Of a stretch of 26,967 nt of DNA, positions 13,905 through 21,853 are shown one piece after another. The notes under the pieces are model-generated. The model searched no databases and was not told the DNA's origin. It saw only the letters and a program-made list of their open reading frames with translations. Both the position numbers and the translations under genes were made by a program. This stretch comes from Clostridiales bacterium UBA4706. GTDB taxonomy: Bacteria; Bacillota; Clostridia; Oscillospirales; Oscillospiraceae. Numbering within the stretch: position 1 is the stretch's first letter; the number at the start of each line of letters is the position of its first letter. The DNA lies in the NCBI GenBank assembly GCA_002404605.1, contig DHKA01000049.1, positions 1 through 26,967 on the forward strand. Direction: 5' to 3'.

Positions 13905-16022
13905 ATGATCATCTCTCACAAGGAATTTCCGAATTTCAGGCGTTACGAAATGGACTACTGCGGCCGACCGTTCTTCATGGAGATCGGCAAGATGGCCGAG
14001 CTCTGCAACGCTTCCGTTCTCGTCGGCTACGGTGACACCCGCGTTCTCGTGACCGCCACCGCGTCTGCCCGCCCGAAGGACGGCATCGACTACTTCCCTC
14101 TCGCCGTGGACTTCAATGAGAAGCTCTACGCTGTCGGCCGCATCCCCGGCAGCTTCAACCGCCGCGAGGGCCGCCCGTCTCTCAACGCCGTACTCGCGAG
14201 CCGTCTCATTGACCGCCCGATGCGCCCGCTCTTCCCGTCCGATCTGCGCAACGACGTTGTCATCGCCTGCGAAGTGCTCGCCGTGGACCGCGACTGCTCC
14301 CCCGAGGTCGCCGCAATGATCGGCGCTTCCACCGCCGTTTCCATTTCCGATATCCCGTTCAACGGCCCCATTGCCGGCATCGTCCTCGGCTGGGATGGCG
14401 AGAAGTTCCTCTTCAACCCCACCGCCGCCGAAAAGGAAACGAACCGCATGACGACGACCATCGCCGCCACGCACAAGAAGATCGTTATGATCGAGTCCGA
14501 GGCCGATCAGGTCCCCGACGACGTCATGTACGAGGGCATCGTGCAGGCGCACGAGATGGTGCAGCCGATGCTCGATCTCATCGACCGCATGGTCGCCGAG
14601 ATCGGCAAGCCCAAGTTCTCCTACGAGCACGCCGCGTTCGACGAAGAGCTTTTTGAAAAGCTCGTCGAGAACGAGTTTGCCGGTATGGAATTCTGCATGG
14701 ACACCGATGACAAGAACGTCCGCGAAGCCCGCGTGAACGAGTGGGTCACCGCGATGCAGGAAAAGTACGAGGCTGACCACCCCGAGATCATGCAGTACAT
14801 GGATGAGATCCTCTACAAGCTGCAGAAGAAGGTCGTCAAGAAATGGCTGCTCGCCGGTAAGCGTGTGGACGGCCGTGCCATGAACGAGATCCGCCCGCTC
14901 GACGCGGAAGTCGGCGTGCTGCCCGTTGTGCACGGCTCCGCTCTCTTCACCCGCGGACAGACGCAGGTGCTCTCCATCGCCACGCTGAACACGCTCTCCG
15001 CCGCCCAGAAGCTCGACACCATCTGGGACGAGACCGAGAAGCGCTTCATGCACCACTACAACATGCCCTCCTACTCCACTGGCGAGGCGCGCGCCGCCCG
15101 CAGCACCGGCCGCCGCGAATACGGCCACGGTGCTCTCGTGGAGAAGGCTCTCCAGTCCGTCATCCCGTCTGTGGAGGACTTCCCCTACGCCATCCGCGTG
15201 GTGAGCGAAGTGCTCTCCTCCAACGGCTCCACCTCGCAGGGCTCCATCTGCGGCACGACGCTCGCGCTCATGGACGCCGGCGTGCCTCTGAAGGCCCCCG
15301 TTGCCGGCATCAGCTGCGGCCTTATCCAGGACGGCGATAACTTCACCACGTTCATCGACATTCAGGGCGTCGAGGACTTCCACGGCGAGATGGACTTCAA
15401 GGTCGCCGGTACGAAGGAAGGCATCACCGCCATCCAGATGGATCTGAAGAACGACGGTCTCAAGCACGAGATCATTAAGGAAGCCTTCGCCATCACGAAG
15501 GAAGCCCGTTTCCAGATCCTTGACGAGGTCATGCTCAAGGCCATGCCCGAGCCGCGCCGCGAGCTTGCCAAGACCGCGCCCAAGATGATCCAGATGAAGA
15601 TCAACCCCGACAAGATCCGCGAGGTCATCGGTTCCGGCGGCAAGGTCATCCAGAAGATCACCGCCGACACCAACACCAAGATCGACATCACCGACGACGG
15701 CAACATCTACATCGCCTCCGAGGATATCGAGGCCTGCCGCGCCGCGCGCAAGACCATTGAGAACATCGTCTTTGAGCCGGAGATCGGCGCTCTCTACTAC
15801 GGTCGCGTCTCCAACATCCGCTCCGACTTCGGCGCGTGGGTCGAGCTGGCCCCGGGCAAGGACGGCCTTGTGAAGATCAAGGATCTTGAGTTCAAGCGCA
15901 CCGAGAAGGTCGAGGACGTGCTCAACATCGGCGACATGACCTGGGTCAAGGTCATGAACGTCGGCCCCAAGGGTATCGACCTCAGCCGCAAGGACGCTCT
16001 CAAAGAAAGAGGAGAGGCGTAA
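13905..16022 (+). CDS. pnp: Polynucleotide phosphorylase
   Basis: The 705-residue enzyme degrades RNA 3'-5' by phosphorolysis and forms part of the degradosome. Domains in order are RNase PH 1 (about 10-140, with GYGDTRVLVTA), an all-alpha linker, RNase PH 2 (about 310-530), KH (about 550-610, INPDKIREVIGSGGKVIQKI) and S1 (about 620-690, GALYYGRVSNIRSDFGAWVEL). The active site keeps the SNGSTSQGSICG and MDFKVAGT segments. The usual GDMD reads GEMD, with the second catalytic Asp present. AAGGAG lies about 10 bases ahead of the ATG. A terminator-like hairpin follows before the M16 peptidase gene, with which pnp is commonly paired in Firmicutes. Confidence 0.98.
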   Translation: MIISHKEFPNFRRYEMDYCGRPFFMEIGKMAELCNASVLVGYGDTRVLVTATASARPKDGIDYFPLAVDFNEKLYAVGRIPGSFNRREGRPSLNAVLASRLIDRPMRPLFPSDLRNDVVIACEVLAVDRDCSPEVAAMIGASTAVSISDIPFNGPIAGIVLGWDGEKFLFNPTAAEKETNRMTTTIAATHKKIVMIESEADQVPDDVMYEGIVQAHEMVQPMLDLIDRMVAEIGKPKFSYEHAAFDEELFEKLVENEFAGMEFCMDTDDKNVREARVNEWVTAMQEKYEADHPEIMQYMDEILYKLQKKVVKKWLLAGKRVDGRAMNEIRPLDAEVGVLPVVHGSALFTRGQTQVLSIATLNTLSAAQKLDTIWDETEKRFMHHYNMPSYSTGEARAARSTGRREYGHGALVEKALQSVIPSVEDFPYAIRVVSEVLSSNGSTSQGSICGTTLALMDAGVPLKAPVAGISCGLIQDGDNFTTFIDIQGVEDFHGEMDFKVAGTKEGITAIQMDLKNDGLKHEIIKEAFAITKEARFQILDEVMLKAMPEPRRELAKTAPKMIQMKINPDKIREVIGSGGKVIQKITADTNTKIDITDDGNIYIASEDIEACRAARKTIENIVFEPEIGALYYGRVSNIRSDFGAWVELAPGKDGLVKIKDLEFKRTEKVEDVLNIGDMTWVKVMNVGPKGIDLSRKDALKERGEA

Positions 16023-16067
16023 GCCGCTGGCAGCGCATACTCCGCGAGACTCATTCGACAATATGTG

Positions 16068-16095
16068 CGGCGGGGGCTTCGCTCCCGCCGTTTTT
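16068..16095 (+). terminator. Intrinsic terminator or attenuator between pnp and the M16 peptidase
   Basis: CGGCGGGGGC (16068-16077) pairs with GCTCCCGCCG (16081-16090) over 10 bp with one wobble, then TTTTT. The ribosome binding site of the next gene starts 5 bases after the T run, so it probably limits read-through from pnp. Confidence 0.75.
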
Positions 16096-16109
16096 ATCCG
16101 GAGGATCCC

Positions 16110-17357
16110 ATGTACGAAATTATTACGTTACCGAACGGCGTGCGTATTGCCCACGAGAAAATGTCCGGCGTCCGCTCTGCCGCCGTCGGCATCTGGGTCG
16201 GCGTCGGCTCGCGCTATGAAAAGCGCGGCGAGGAGGGCAGCGCCCATTTCATCGAGCATATGCTCTTCAAGGGCACGGCCCACAGCAACGCCGCGGAGCT
16301 TGCCGGGCGTATGGACGCCATCGGCGGGCAGGTAAACGCCTTCACCTCCCGCGACTCCACCTGCTTCTACGCCCGCGTGCTGGACAGCCATCTGGACGAG
16401 GCGTCCGATATTCTCTGCGAAATGTTCTTCGATTCTCTCTTCTCGGAATCGGATGTCGTCAACGAGCGCGGCGTCGTGCTCGAGGAGATCGACATGTATC
16501 GCGACACGCCGGAGGATATCGTTGTGGAGCAGCTCATGGGCAGGATCTTCCCCGGTGCGCTCGGAAAGCCGGTGCTGGGCCGTCCCGCGTCGCTCAACGG
16601 CATGACGGGCGCTTCGCTGCGCGCGTTCAAGGAGCGTGAGTACAGCCCCGAGCGGATCGTCGTTTCCGTGTGCGGCAGCTTCACGGAGGATAACCTCCAG
16701 CGGCTGTGCAGCCGGTTTTCCGCGCTCGCGCCGTCGCGTCCCGCGGCGTGCCGCAAAAGCGCTTATACGCCCGCCGTGGTCGTAAAGCGCAAGGCGACGG
16801 AGCAGAACCACTTTTGTCTCTCCTTCCCCGGTCTGCCGGACGGCGACGAGAACCGCTTCTCGTGGCAGGTGCTCTCCATGGCGCTCGGCGGCGGCATGTC
16901 CTCCCGCCTTTTCCAGACCGTCCGCGAAAAGCACGGTCTCTGCTACAGTATCGGCAGCTTCACTGCCGCCTATAAGGAGACCGGCATGCTCGCCATCTCC
17001 ACCGCCGTGGGGCGCGATTCCGAGGAAAAGGCGCTTGCGCTCATCCGCGAGGAGATCGAGAAATTCCGGCAGGACGGCATTACGGACAAGGAGCTGCGCA
17101 CCGCGCGCGAGCTCATCAAGTCAAGCATCATCCTCTCGCTCGAATCGAGCTCCAGCCGCATGAACCGGCTCGGATCGGGGCTTCTGCTGCTCGGCAAATG
17201 CCTTACCGCCGACGAGATCATCGAGCGTTACGACGCCGTGACCACGGAGAGCGTGCTCGCTCTCGCGCGCGAAAAGCTCGCGCCCGAGATGATGGGCTTT
17301 TCCGCCGTCGGCCGTCTCGCCCCGGCGGAGGATTATCTTTCCGTTTTCGGGAAATAA
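16110..17357 (+). CDS. M16-family zinc metallopeptidase (MlpA/YmxG-like)
   Basis: The 415-residue protein is an inverzincin-type peptidase. The zinc motif HFIEH (about residues 50-54, in the context EEGSAHFIEHMLFKGT) and the downstream glutamate in ERGVVLEEIDMYRDTPED are present. The C-terminal half carries the paired inactive M16 fold, with GGGMSSRLFQTVREKHGLCY. The start is the ATG at 16110, 5 bases after GGAGG; an upstream extension would run through the terminator hairpin and is unlikely. Its place after pnp is conserved in Bacillus and Clostridia. Relatives are thought to process peptides or affect secreted enzymes; the substrate here is unknown. A 13-bp terminator follows. Confidence 0.93.
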   Translation: MYEIITLPNGVRIAHEKMSGVRSAAVGIWVGVGSRYEKRGEEGSAHFIEHMLFKGTAHSNAAELAGRMDAIGGQVNAFTSRDSTCFYARVLDSHLDEASDILCEMFFDSLFSESDVVNERGVVLEEIDMYRDTPEDIVVEQLMGRIFPGALGKPVLGRPASLNGMTGASLRAFKEREYSPERIVVSVCGSFTEDNLQRLCSRFSALAPSRPAACRKSAYTPAVVVKRKATEQNHFCLSFPGLPDGDENRFSWQVLSMALGGGMSSRLFQTVREKHGLCYSIGSFTAAYKETGMLAISTAVGRDSEEKALALIREEIEKFRQDGITDKELRTARELIKSSIILSLESSSSRMNRLGSGLLLLGKCLTADEIIERYDAVTTESVLALAREKLAPEMMGFSAVGRLAPAEDYLSVFGK

Positions 17358-17363
17358 TTCGTA

Positions 17364-17397
17364 AAAATCGGCAGAATCTATTGTTCTGCCGATTTTA
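17364..17397 (+). terminator. Terminator of the M16 peptidase gene
   Basis: AAAATCGGCAGAA (17364-17376) pairs with TTCTGCCGATTTT (17384-17396) over 13 bp with a 7-base loop. Confidence 0.9.
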
Positions 17398-17471
17398 TCT
17401 ATATTTCTAATATATCTGCCGCGAAAAATGTGGTATTCTCTTCGTAGAAAACCGATCAGGAGGTCTTTTAT

Positions 17472-18083
17472 ATGATTACCGTGAATGCTCTCGGCGAAGC
17501 CTGCCCGATGCCGGTCGTAAAGGCAAAAAAAGCGATCGACGCGCTCACCGCGCCGGAGACCGTGCAGGTACTCGTGGATAACGATGCCGCCGTGCAGAAT
17601 CTCATCCGTCTCGCCGGACAGTACGGCCTTTCCGTCCGCGCCGAAAAACAGGGCGAGGCGCAGTTCGCCGTCACGATCGACGCCACCGGCGCCAAGAAGG
17701 ACGTGGCCGACGAAGCCGTCGTATGCGCGCCTCTCAAGCAGGGAGAAAAGAACATCGTCGTCGCCATTTCCAAAAACCATATGGGCGAAGGCGAGGAAGC
17801 TCTCGGCAAGACGCTGCTCAAGGCCTTCATCTTCGCCCTGACGCAGCAGGACGCGCTGCCGAAAACGATCCTCTTCTACAACAGCGGCGCTTTTGTTACG
17901 AGCACCGAAGGTCCGTCCATCGAAGATCTCAAAACGCTCGAAGCGCAGGGCGTGGATATTCTCACCTGCGGTACGTGCCTCGACTACTACCATCTCAAGG
18001 AGCAGCTCCTTGTCGGCGGCATCACGAACATGTACTCCATCGTGGAAACGCTCGAAAAGGCCGACGTTGTTGTCAAGCCCTAA
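17472..18083 (+). CDS. yedF: Sulfurtransferase-like selenium metabolism protein YedF
   Basis: The 203-residue protein has an N-terminal TusA/SirA-like domain (residues 1-70) with the CPxP motif in GEACPMPVVKAKKA. This is followed by a DsrE/F-like domain (about 95-200) containing HMGEGEEALGKTLLKAFIFAL and the cysteine pair of DILTCGTCLDYY. This two-domain fusion is the YedF group, whose genes accompany selenium-use genes such as selD in many anaerobes. A role in selenium delivery is proposed from genomic linkage and is not proven. No other selenium gene lies in this window. AGGAGG stands 9 bases before the ATG. No clear promoter was found. The gene ends at a bidirectional terminator shared with the convergent gene. 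Confidence 0.9.
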   Translation: MITVNALGEACPMPVVKAKKAIDALTAPETVQVLVDNDAAVQNLIRLAGQYGLSVRAEKQGEAQFAVTIDATGAKKDVADEAVVCAPLKQGEKNIVVAISKNHMGEGEEALGKTLLKAFIFALTQQDALPKTILFYNSGAFVTSTEGPSIEDLKTLEAQGVDILTCGTCLDYYHLKEQLLVGGITNMYSIVETLEKADVVVKP

Positions 18084-18101
18084 AATCCCTTATAGAAACG
18101 T

Positions 18102-18134
18102 AAAAGCAGCAGACGCGCATGTCTGCTGCTTTTC
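18102..18134. terminator. Bidirectional terminator between yedF and the membrane paralogue A
   Basis: AAAAGCAGCAGAC (18102-18114) pairs with GTCTGCTGCTTTT (18121-18133) over 13 bp with a 6-base loop. A runs on one side and T runs on the other suit both strands. Confidence 0.85.
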
Positions 18135-18162
18135 TATCTGTTGTTATGTTTCGTGGGCTTGT

Positions 18163-18798
18163 TCAATGCACTCCAAGGTCGCTTATCTCATATTCCATAT
18201 ATTCCATGCCGTTGCTGCGATACTTGATCGTATAAGTCACCCCGTTCGCGTCAAAAACCTCTTTCAGCTTTTCATACGGACTTACTGTCTCATTTGACCA
18301 GTCGAATAATGTCCTGTATTCATTCCATGTGAATGTTCCGTTTTTCTGTATTTCCACAAAAAAGCCGGCAACATAGGAATAATAGGTGCTGCAATACTCC
18401 TCATACTCCGTCAGCGGAGAGCCGGACGTGATATGAATATCGTTCAAGGCGGAAATGCAGTCAAGAAGTTTCCGGATCTCTTCCGCGCAGGAATCGTAGC
18501 AATTCTCCCCTGTCTCACTTAGTTCGTCATGCGCCAAAGACATGACATATCCCAGCTGCGTCGATACCGTGTCCTCCGCCTGAATGTACTCGGAGCTGTT
18601 TTGCGAAACGTTCTGCGCTACAGCGATATCAAAAGGCAGCTTCTCCCGCAGCAGCTGAAGCGGCGATACGCCGCCGGATATCCGGGAAAAAATGCCGAGC
18701 GCTCCCGCCGCGACGATCACGACCGTTGCGACGATCCAAAATCCGCTTCTCCGCGCGCCGCTTTTCCCTGTTCCCGAACGCCGTTCCCCATCGTACAT
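18163..18798 (-). CDS. Membrane-anchored protein of unknown function, paralogue A
   Basis: The 211-residue protein has a basic cytoplasmic start, one membrane helix (about residues 20-38, FWIVATVVIVAAGALGIFS) and an ectodomain predicted outside the cell, containing three Cys near residues 100-113. I do not recognise the family. It aligns without gaps to the C-terminal part of the protein at 19247-19957, including SPLT-x-x-E-x-YC-x-TYY, FTW-x-EY and PYEK-x-KE-x-FD; roughly 45% of the last 85 residues are identical by hand count. GGAGG lies 9 bases before the ATG. The divergent XRE gene and the palindrome at 18858-18874 suggest repression by that regulator. Confidence 0.75.
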   Translation of the reverse strand: MYDGERRSGTGKSGARRSGFWIVATVVIVAAGALGIFSRISGGVSPLQLLREKLPFDIAVAQNVSQNSSEYIQAEDTVSTQLGYVMSLAHDELSETGENCYDSCAEEIRKLLDCISALNDIHITSGSPLTEYEEYCSTYYSYVAGFFVEIQKNGTFTWNEYRTLFDWSNETVSPYEKLKEVFDANGVTYTIKYRSNGMEYMEYEISDLGVH

Positions 18799-18844
18799 TT
18801 CCGCGATCCTCCGTTCTCTTTGCTATACTCGAATCTCCGGAGTA

Positions 18845-18873
18845 ATTGTAGCATCTCATTTACTTTAAGTAAA
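18845..18873 (-). promoter_or_regulatory. Predicted promoter of paralogue A
   Basis: On the - strand TTTACT (18873-18868) and TACAAT (18850-18845) are 17 bp apart. The -35 box is contained in the palindrome at 18858-18874. Confidence 0.6.
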
Positions 18874-18874
18874 T
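18858..18874. promoter_or_regulatory. Perfect 17-bp palindrome, probable XRE operator
   Basis: ATTTACTT-T-AAGTAAAT covers the -35 region of paralogue A, between it and the divergent XRE gene. A protein bound here would block the paralogue A promoter. Confidence 0.6.
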
Positions 18875-18895
18875 AATTATTTTCTTTAGAACAAT

Positions 18896-18901
18896 TATAA
18901 T
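18896..18901 (+). promoter_or_regulatory. Probable -10 box of the XRE gene
   Basis: Consensus TATAAT lies 40 bases ahead of the XRE start. No convincing -35 box is present, which may mean a weak or regulated promoter. Confidence 0.4.
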
Positions 18902-18940
18902 TTACCGGAAACGTTGGTAGCATAGTTACGGGGTGACGCT

Positions 18941-19171
18941 ATGAATACCGAATATCCCGAGAAGTACACGACGTTGGGTTTAAAGATCGCTTATTATCGG
19001 AAAAAAGCCGGATATACGCAAGAGACCTTTGCGGAAAAGATCGGGAAGAGCGTAAATTTCCTTGCGCAGGTCGAGGGCACGGGAACGGTACGCGGCATTT
19101 CTTTGGAAACTCTTTTCAAAATCGCTGAATGTCTGAATATTCCGGCATCCAAACTGCTGGAGGATGATTAG
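18941..19171 (+). CDS. Small XRE-family transcriptional regulator
   Basis: The 76-residue protein is a single Cro/C1-type HTH domain: GLKIAYYRKKAGYTQETFAEKIGKSVNFLAQVE (about residues 13-45) followed by SLETLFKIAECLNIPASKLL. It has no ligand or enzyme domain. GGGGTGAC precedes the ATG by about 4 bases. It is divergent from paralogue A and convergent with paralogue B, so it sits inside the pair. The most direct reading is a local repressor of one or both paralogues acting at 18858-18874. A perfect 30-bp palindromic terminator follows. Confidence 0.88.
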   Translation: MNTEYPEKYTTLGLKIAYYRKKAGYTQETFAEKIGKSVNFLAQVEGTGTVRGISLETLFKIAECLNIPASKLLEDD

Positions 19172-19203
19172 CACCACCCCGGCGGATCAGTATATATTCT
19201 ATA

Positions 19204-19235
19204 AAAGCAGCAAGCAAATTTGCTTGCTGCTTTTT
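19204..19235. terminator. Bidirectional terminator between XRE gene and paralogue B
   Basis: The perfect 30-bp palindrome at 19204-19233 (AAAGCAGCAAGCAAA and its complement) has flanking A and T runs. It shares the AAAGCAGC core with the terminator at 18102-18134. Confidence 0.88.
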
Positions 19236-19246
19236 CCGATAACCGC

Positions 19247-19957
19247 TCAAAATGTTCCGATAGAGCTGACCGTATAAACTATGTATTCCGATCCGTCATC
19301 ATCCATTCGGACGGAATACGGTATGGAATTTTCATCAAATATTTCCTTGATCTTCTCGTATGGGTCTTTCGTCTCCTGGAGCCAACCTGCAAGCGCATTA
19401 TATTCTTCCCAGGTAAAGCGGCTGTTTCTCTGAACGGACGCAAGATAATCGGCAGCATACCGGTAATACGTATCGCAGTAATCCTCAAAGTCCGTCAATG
19501 GCGAGAGCGTAAGCACATGGAGCTGTTCCACTGCTTCAATGCTGTCCAAGATTTCCTGTATGCTTTCACTGTAGCCGTCGTAGAAATTTTTCTCCTCCCG
19601 CTGCATATCCTCGTAAGCCGCTTGCATAAAGTCGCTCAGCTGCGCACGGGCCGTTTTCTCTGCGTCCAGATACGCCGCGCTCGTATAGGAAATATCCAGC
19701 AGGCTGGCGAACCCGAGGTTGTTTTCCGGAAGCGGCTCGTGCAGCATTGCAGCGGACGCCTCCGTGCCGGTGGGGTCGCTGGCATTTTTGCTCTCCCATA
19801 GCGCGGTCAGATTCTGCCCCCAAACCGCCTCAACGAGCGCTACCATCACCGCCAGTGTTATGACCGCGCTGAGCAGGGGAGACGAGAGCTTTTTCTGCAC
19901 CGCCTCTTTTCGTTCGTTTCTCGCCCCGGAGTAACCGTTAAAATCATAGATACGCAT
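19247..19957 (-). CDS. Membrane-anchored protein of unknown function, paralogue B
   Basis: The 236-residue protein has a cytoplasmic start MRIYDFNGYSGARNERKEAV, one membrane helix (about residues 27-45, LLSAVITLAVMVALVEAVW) and an acidic extracellular domain. It is homologous over about 150 residues to paralogue A (18163-18798), with no gaps by eye from the QL-x-x-x-M segment to the C-terminus. Paralogue A's cysteines are mostly replaced, leaving only that of DYC. The start at 19957 was chosen because further-upstream starts lie within or too near the promoter at 19992-20020; an ATG at 19978 is the alternative. The family is unknown, and a role in the envelope is only an inference from topology. 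Confidence 0.72.
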   Translation of the reverse strand: MRIYDFNGYSGARNERKEAVQKKLSSPLLSAVITLAVMVALVEAVWGQNLTALWESKNASDPTGTEASAAMLHEPLPENNLGFASLLDISYTSAAYLDAEKTARAQLSDFMQAAYEDMQREEKNFYDGYSESIQEILDSIEAVEQLHVLTLSPLTDFEDYCDTYYRYAADYLASVQRNSRFTWEEYNALAGWLQETKDPYEKIKEIFDENSIPYSVRMDDDGSEYIVYTVSSIGTF

Positions 19958-19991
19958 CTGCCATACCGCCCCGCCCATTTCTATCACAGAA

Positions 19992-20020
19992 ATAATATGC
20001 TCACGTATATAAAATGTCAA
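19992..20020 (-). promoter_or_regulatory. Promoter of paralogue B
   Basis: On the - strand TTGACA (20020-20015) and TATTAT (19997-19992) are exactly 17 bp apart. It begins 10 bases after the terminator of the upstream gene. Confidence 0.8.
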
Positions 20021-20030
20021 TATGCGTCAG

Positions 20031-20058
20031 AAAAGCGCGGCACCCCTGCCGCGCTTTT
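20031..20058 (-). terminator. Terminator of the family-5 solute-binding protein gene
   Basis: AAAAGCGCGGCA (20031-20042) pairs with TGCCGCGCTTTT (20047-20058) over 12 bp with a 4-base loop. A T run follows on the - strand. Confidence 0.88.
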
Positions 20059-20068
20059 CCAAATTCTG

Positions 20069-21778
20069 TTATCCGGTCGTCATGCCCTGCAGCTGCTGAC
20101 GGAGGATGGCAGGGGTGAAGAAAAGTCCCTCGCCGTGGTCGGCGCGGAGACCGAGCCACGCGCCGCTGCACGCCTGATTTTTTGCCGCGAACGCGATCGG
20201 GAGCGCCGCGCAGCCGGCAAGTACCATATCCTCCAGCTCCCGCTCGAGCGCGCCGCGCCCGGCGGAGGAGGCAAACGTCAGCTCTTCATACAGCGCGTCA
20301 AACTCGCTGTTTGCGTAGCCGGAAATGTTCCACCCCGGCGACGACGTTCCGTTCCAGAACGCGCCGTTCCCATTGTTCCAGTAAAAGGACGCAAGGGCGA
20401 GGTACGCGTCATAGTAGCTCTGCGAGGCGGTCAGAAAGAGATCGAAGTCTCCCTCCTCCGCCGCAGCGAGCGCCTTGTCTGGCGAGAGGACGGTGACCTC
20501 CAGCGCGATACCCGCCGGGGCGCACATATCCTTCAGAAGATTGGCCGTGCGCACCCACGCGGTTGAGGAATCGCTGCACAGAATGCGGAAGGAAAGGCTC
20601 TCCCCCTTCGGCGATTCGCGCACGCCGTCGCCGTTTGCATCCGTATATCCGGCGCTTTCAAGAAGCGACGCGGCGCTCTCCGCGCTGCATACCGCGGCAG
20701 CGGAGCCATCTGTTCCGTAGGGGATGGAAAATCCGTAAGCGGGCATCGCACCGCCGAAGCCGGTGAGTGAGAGCGTTTCCCGGTCGGCGCAGAGCGTGAT
20801 CGCCTCGCGGACGGTCTTATCGAGAAGCAGGGCACTCCCCCTGGAAGCTTTGTCCGTGCGCTGGTTGAACTCCACGAGCAGCAGTTCGCCGGACGTGCCG
20901 TAAGCCGTGCTGCGCCCCTCGGAGAGTTCCTCCGCAGCGGCCTGGGAGAGATTCCACGCCGCGTCGATCGCATTGTTCTCCAGCGCCGCAGCCAGATCGT
21001 CACAGCCGAAATGCAGCTCCACGATCTCGGCGCGGGCGGTGCCGTTCCAGTAATCCTCGCTGCGCCGCAGCGTAAGAACGCCGTTTTCGTATTTATCCCA
21101 GATATACAGCCCCGAGCCGGTCATCGTCTCTGCTGTCGGAGCAAGCGCGGAAAGGCTCTTTTTCGCCTGCGATGCGTCCTTCGGAATACCGGAGGTCGTA
21201 TACTCCATGCCGGGCAGCGCGTTCCACACGCTCTTCGGCACGAGCGGCACATGGGAGAGGCATTCCTCCACCGCCGCCACATCGCCCCAGGCGAGGAACG
21301 AGAGGTGCGTATCGTCCGTGACCGAAATACCGGTCGTGTCGATCAGCTCGCAGCCCGGATACCCATAGAGCAGAGAAAAGTCCTTCATGGACTGGAGCGA
21401 AAACTCCACATCCCGCGCCGTGAGCGCCGTACCGTCGTGAAACTGCACGTCGCTCCGAAGCGTCAGCGTCCAGAGCATGGCCCCGTCCGCGGCGGCGGGC
21501 TGCACCGTATATTCCTGACAGACGCTGTTGATGTACCGCCCGGTCTCGATGTCGGCATAAAAGAGCGTATCGTACAAAAGCGAGATCGCCGCGGCTGCGG
21601 CATCCGTTTCGGCGGTGTACGGATCGAGCGAAGATGGCGTTTCGGAAAAGCCGAGGCGGAACACCGTCTGCCCACTCTCCGTTTTTTCCGGTTCGGGACG
21701 GTAGCCGCACGCGCCGATCGACGCCGTGAGCGCGAGAACAAGAAGCAGTATCCAAAATTTGGATCGGAATAGTTTCAT
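20069..21778 (-). CDS. Family-5 extracellular solute-binding lipoprotein
   Basis: The 569-residue protein is full length for the DppA/OppA/NikA group. The signal peptide ends in the lipobox IGAC (Cys24). Typical segments are FRLGFSETPSSLDPYTAETDAAAAAISLLYDTLF, LTLRSDVQFHDGTALTARDVEFSLQSM, TGSGLYIWDKYENGVLTLRRSEDYW and a C-terminal lobe with NGDGVRESPKGESLSFRIL. Such proteins usually bind peptides or small ligands for an ABC importer, but no permease or ATPase gene is adjacent, so it is either an orphan or served by a distant system. AAGGATG lies 6 bases upstream of the ATG. It follows the M3 peptidase gene by 75 bases with a terminator between. The peptidase neighbour makes peptide uptake attractive but unproven. 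Confidence 0.88.
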   Translation of the reverse strand: MKLFRSKFWILLLVLALTASIGACGYRPEPEKTESGQTVFRLGFSETPSSLDPYTAETDAAAAAISLLYDTLFYADIETGRYINSVCQEYTVQPAAADGAMLWTLTLRSDVQFHDGTALTARDVEFSLQSMKDFSLLYGYPGCELIDTTGISVTDDTHLSFLAWGDVAAVEECLSHVPLVPKSVWNALPGMEYTTSGIPKDASQAKKSLSALAPTAETMTGSGLYIWDKYENGVLTLRRSEDYWNGTARAEIVELHFGCDDLAAALENNAIDAAWNLSQAAAEELSEGRSTAYGTSGELLLVEFNQRTDKASRGSALLLDKTVREAITLCADRETLSLTGFGGAMPAYGFSIPYGTDGSAAAVCSAESAASLLESAGYTDANGDGVRESPKGESLSFRILCSDSSTAWVRTANLLKDMCAPAGIALEVTVLSPDKALAAAEEGDFDLFLTASQSYYDAYLALASFYWNNGNGAFWNGTSSPGWNISGYANSEFDALYEELTFASSAGRGALERELEDMVLAGCAALPIAFAAKNQACSGAWLGLRADHGEGLFFTPAILRQQLQGMTTG

Positions 21779-21792
21779 ACAGTCATCCTTAA

Positions 21793-21838
21793 AAAAGCCG
21801 GCCGACGTTTATCTTTAAGACGCACACGACCGGCTTTT
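21793..21838 (-). terminator. Terminator or attenuator between the M3 peptidase and solute-binding genes
   Basis: AAAAGCCGG (21793-21801) pairs with CCGGCTTTT (21830-21838), with partial pairing inside. The - strand T run ends only about 10 bases before the next start codon. Confidence 0.7.
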
Positions 21839-21853
21839 CGTTCAGAGTGAGGA

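Noticed and set aside
13653..16061. Very long open frame (802 codons) on the - strand opposite pnp
   Set aside because: It is the antisense shadow of a GC-rich, highly expressed gene. It has no domain and no ribosome binding site, and its composition mirrors pnp codons.
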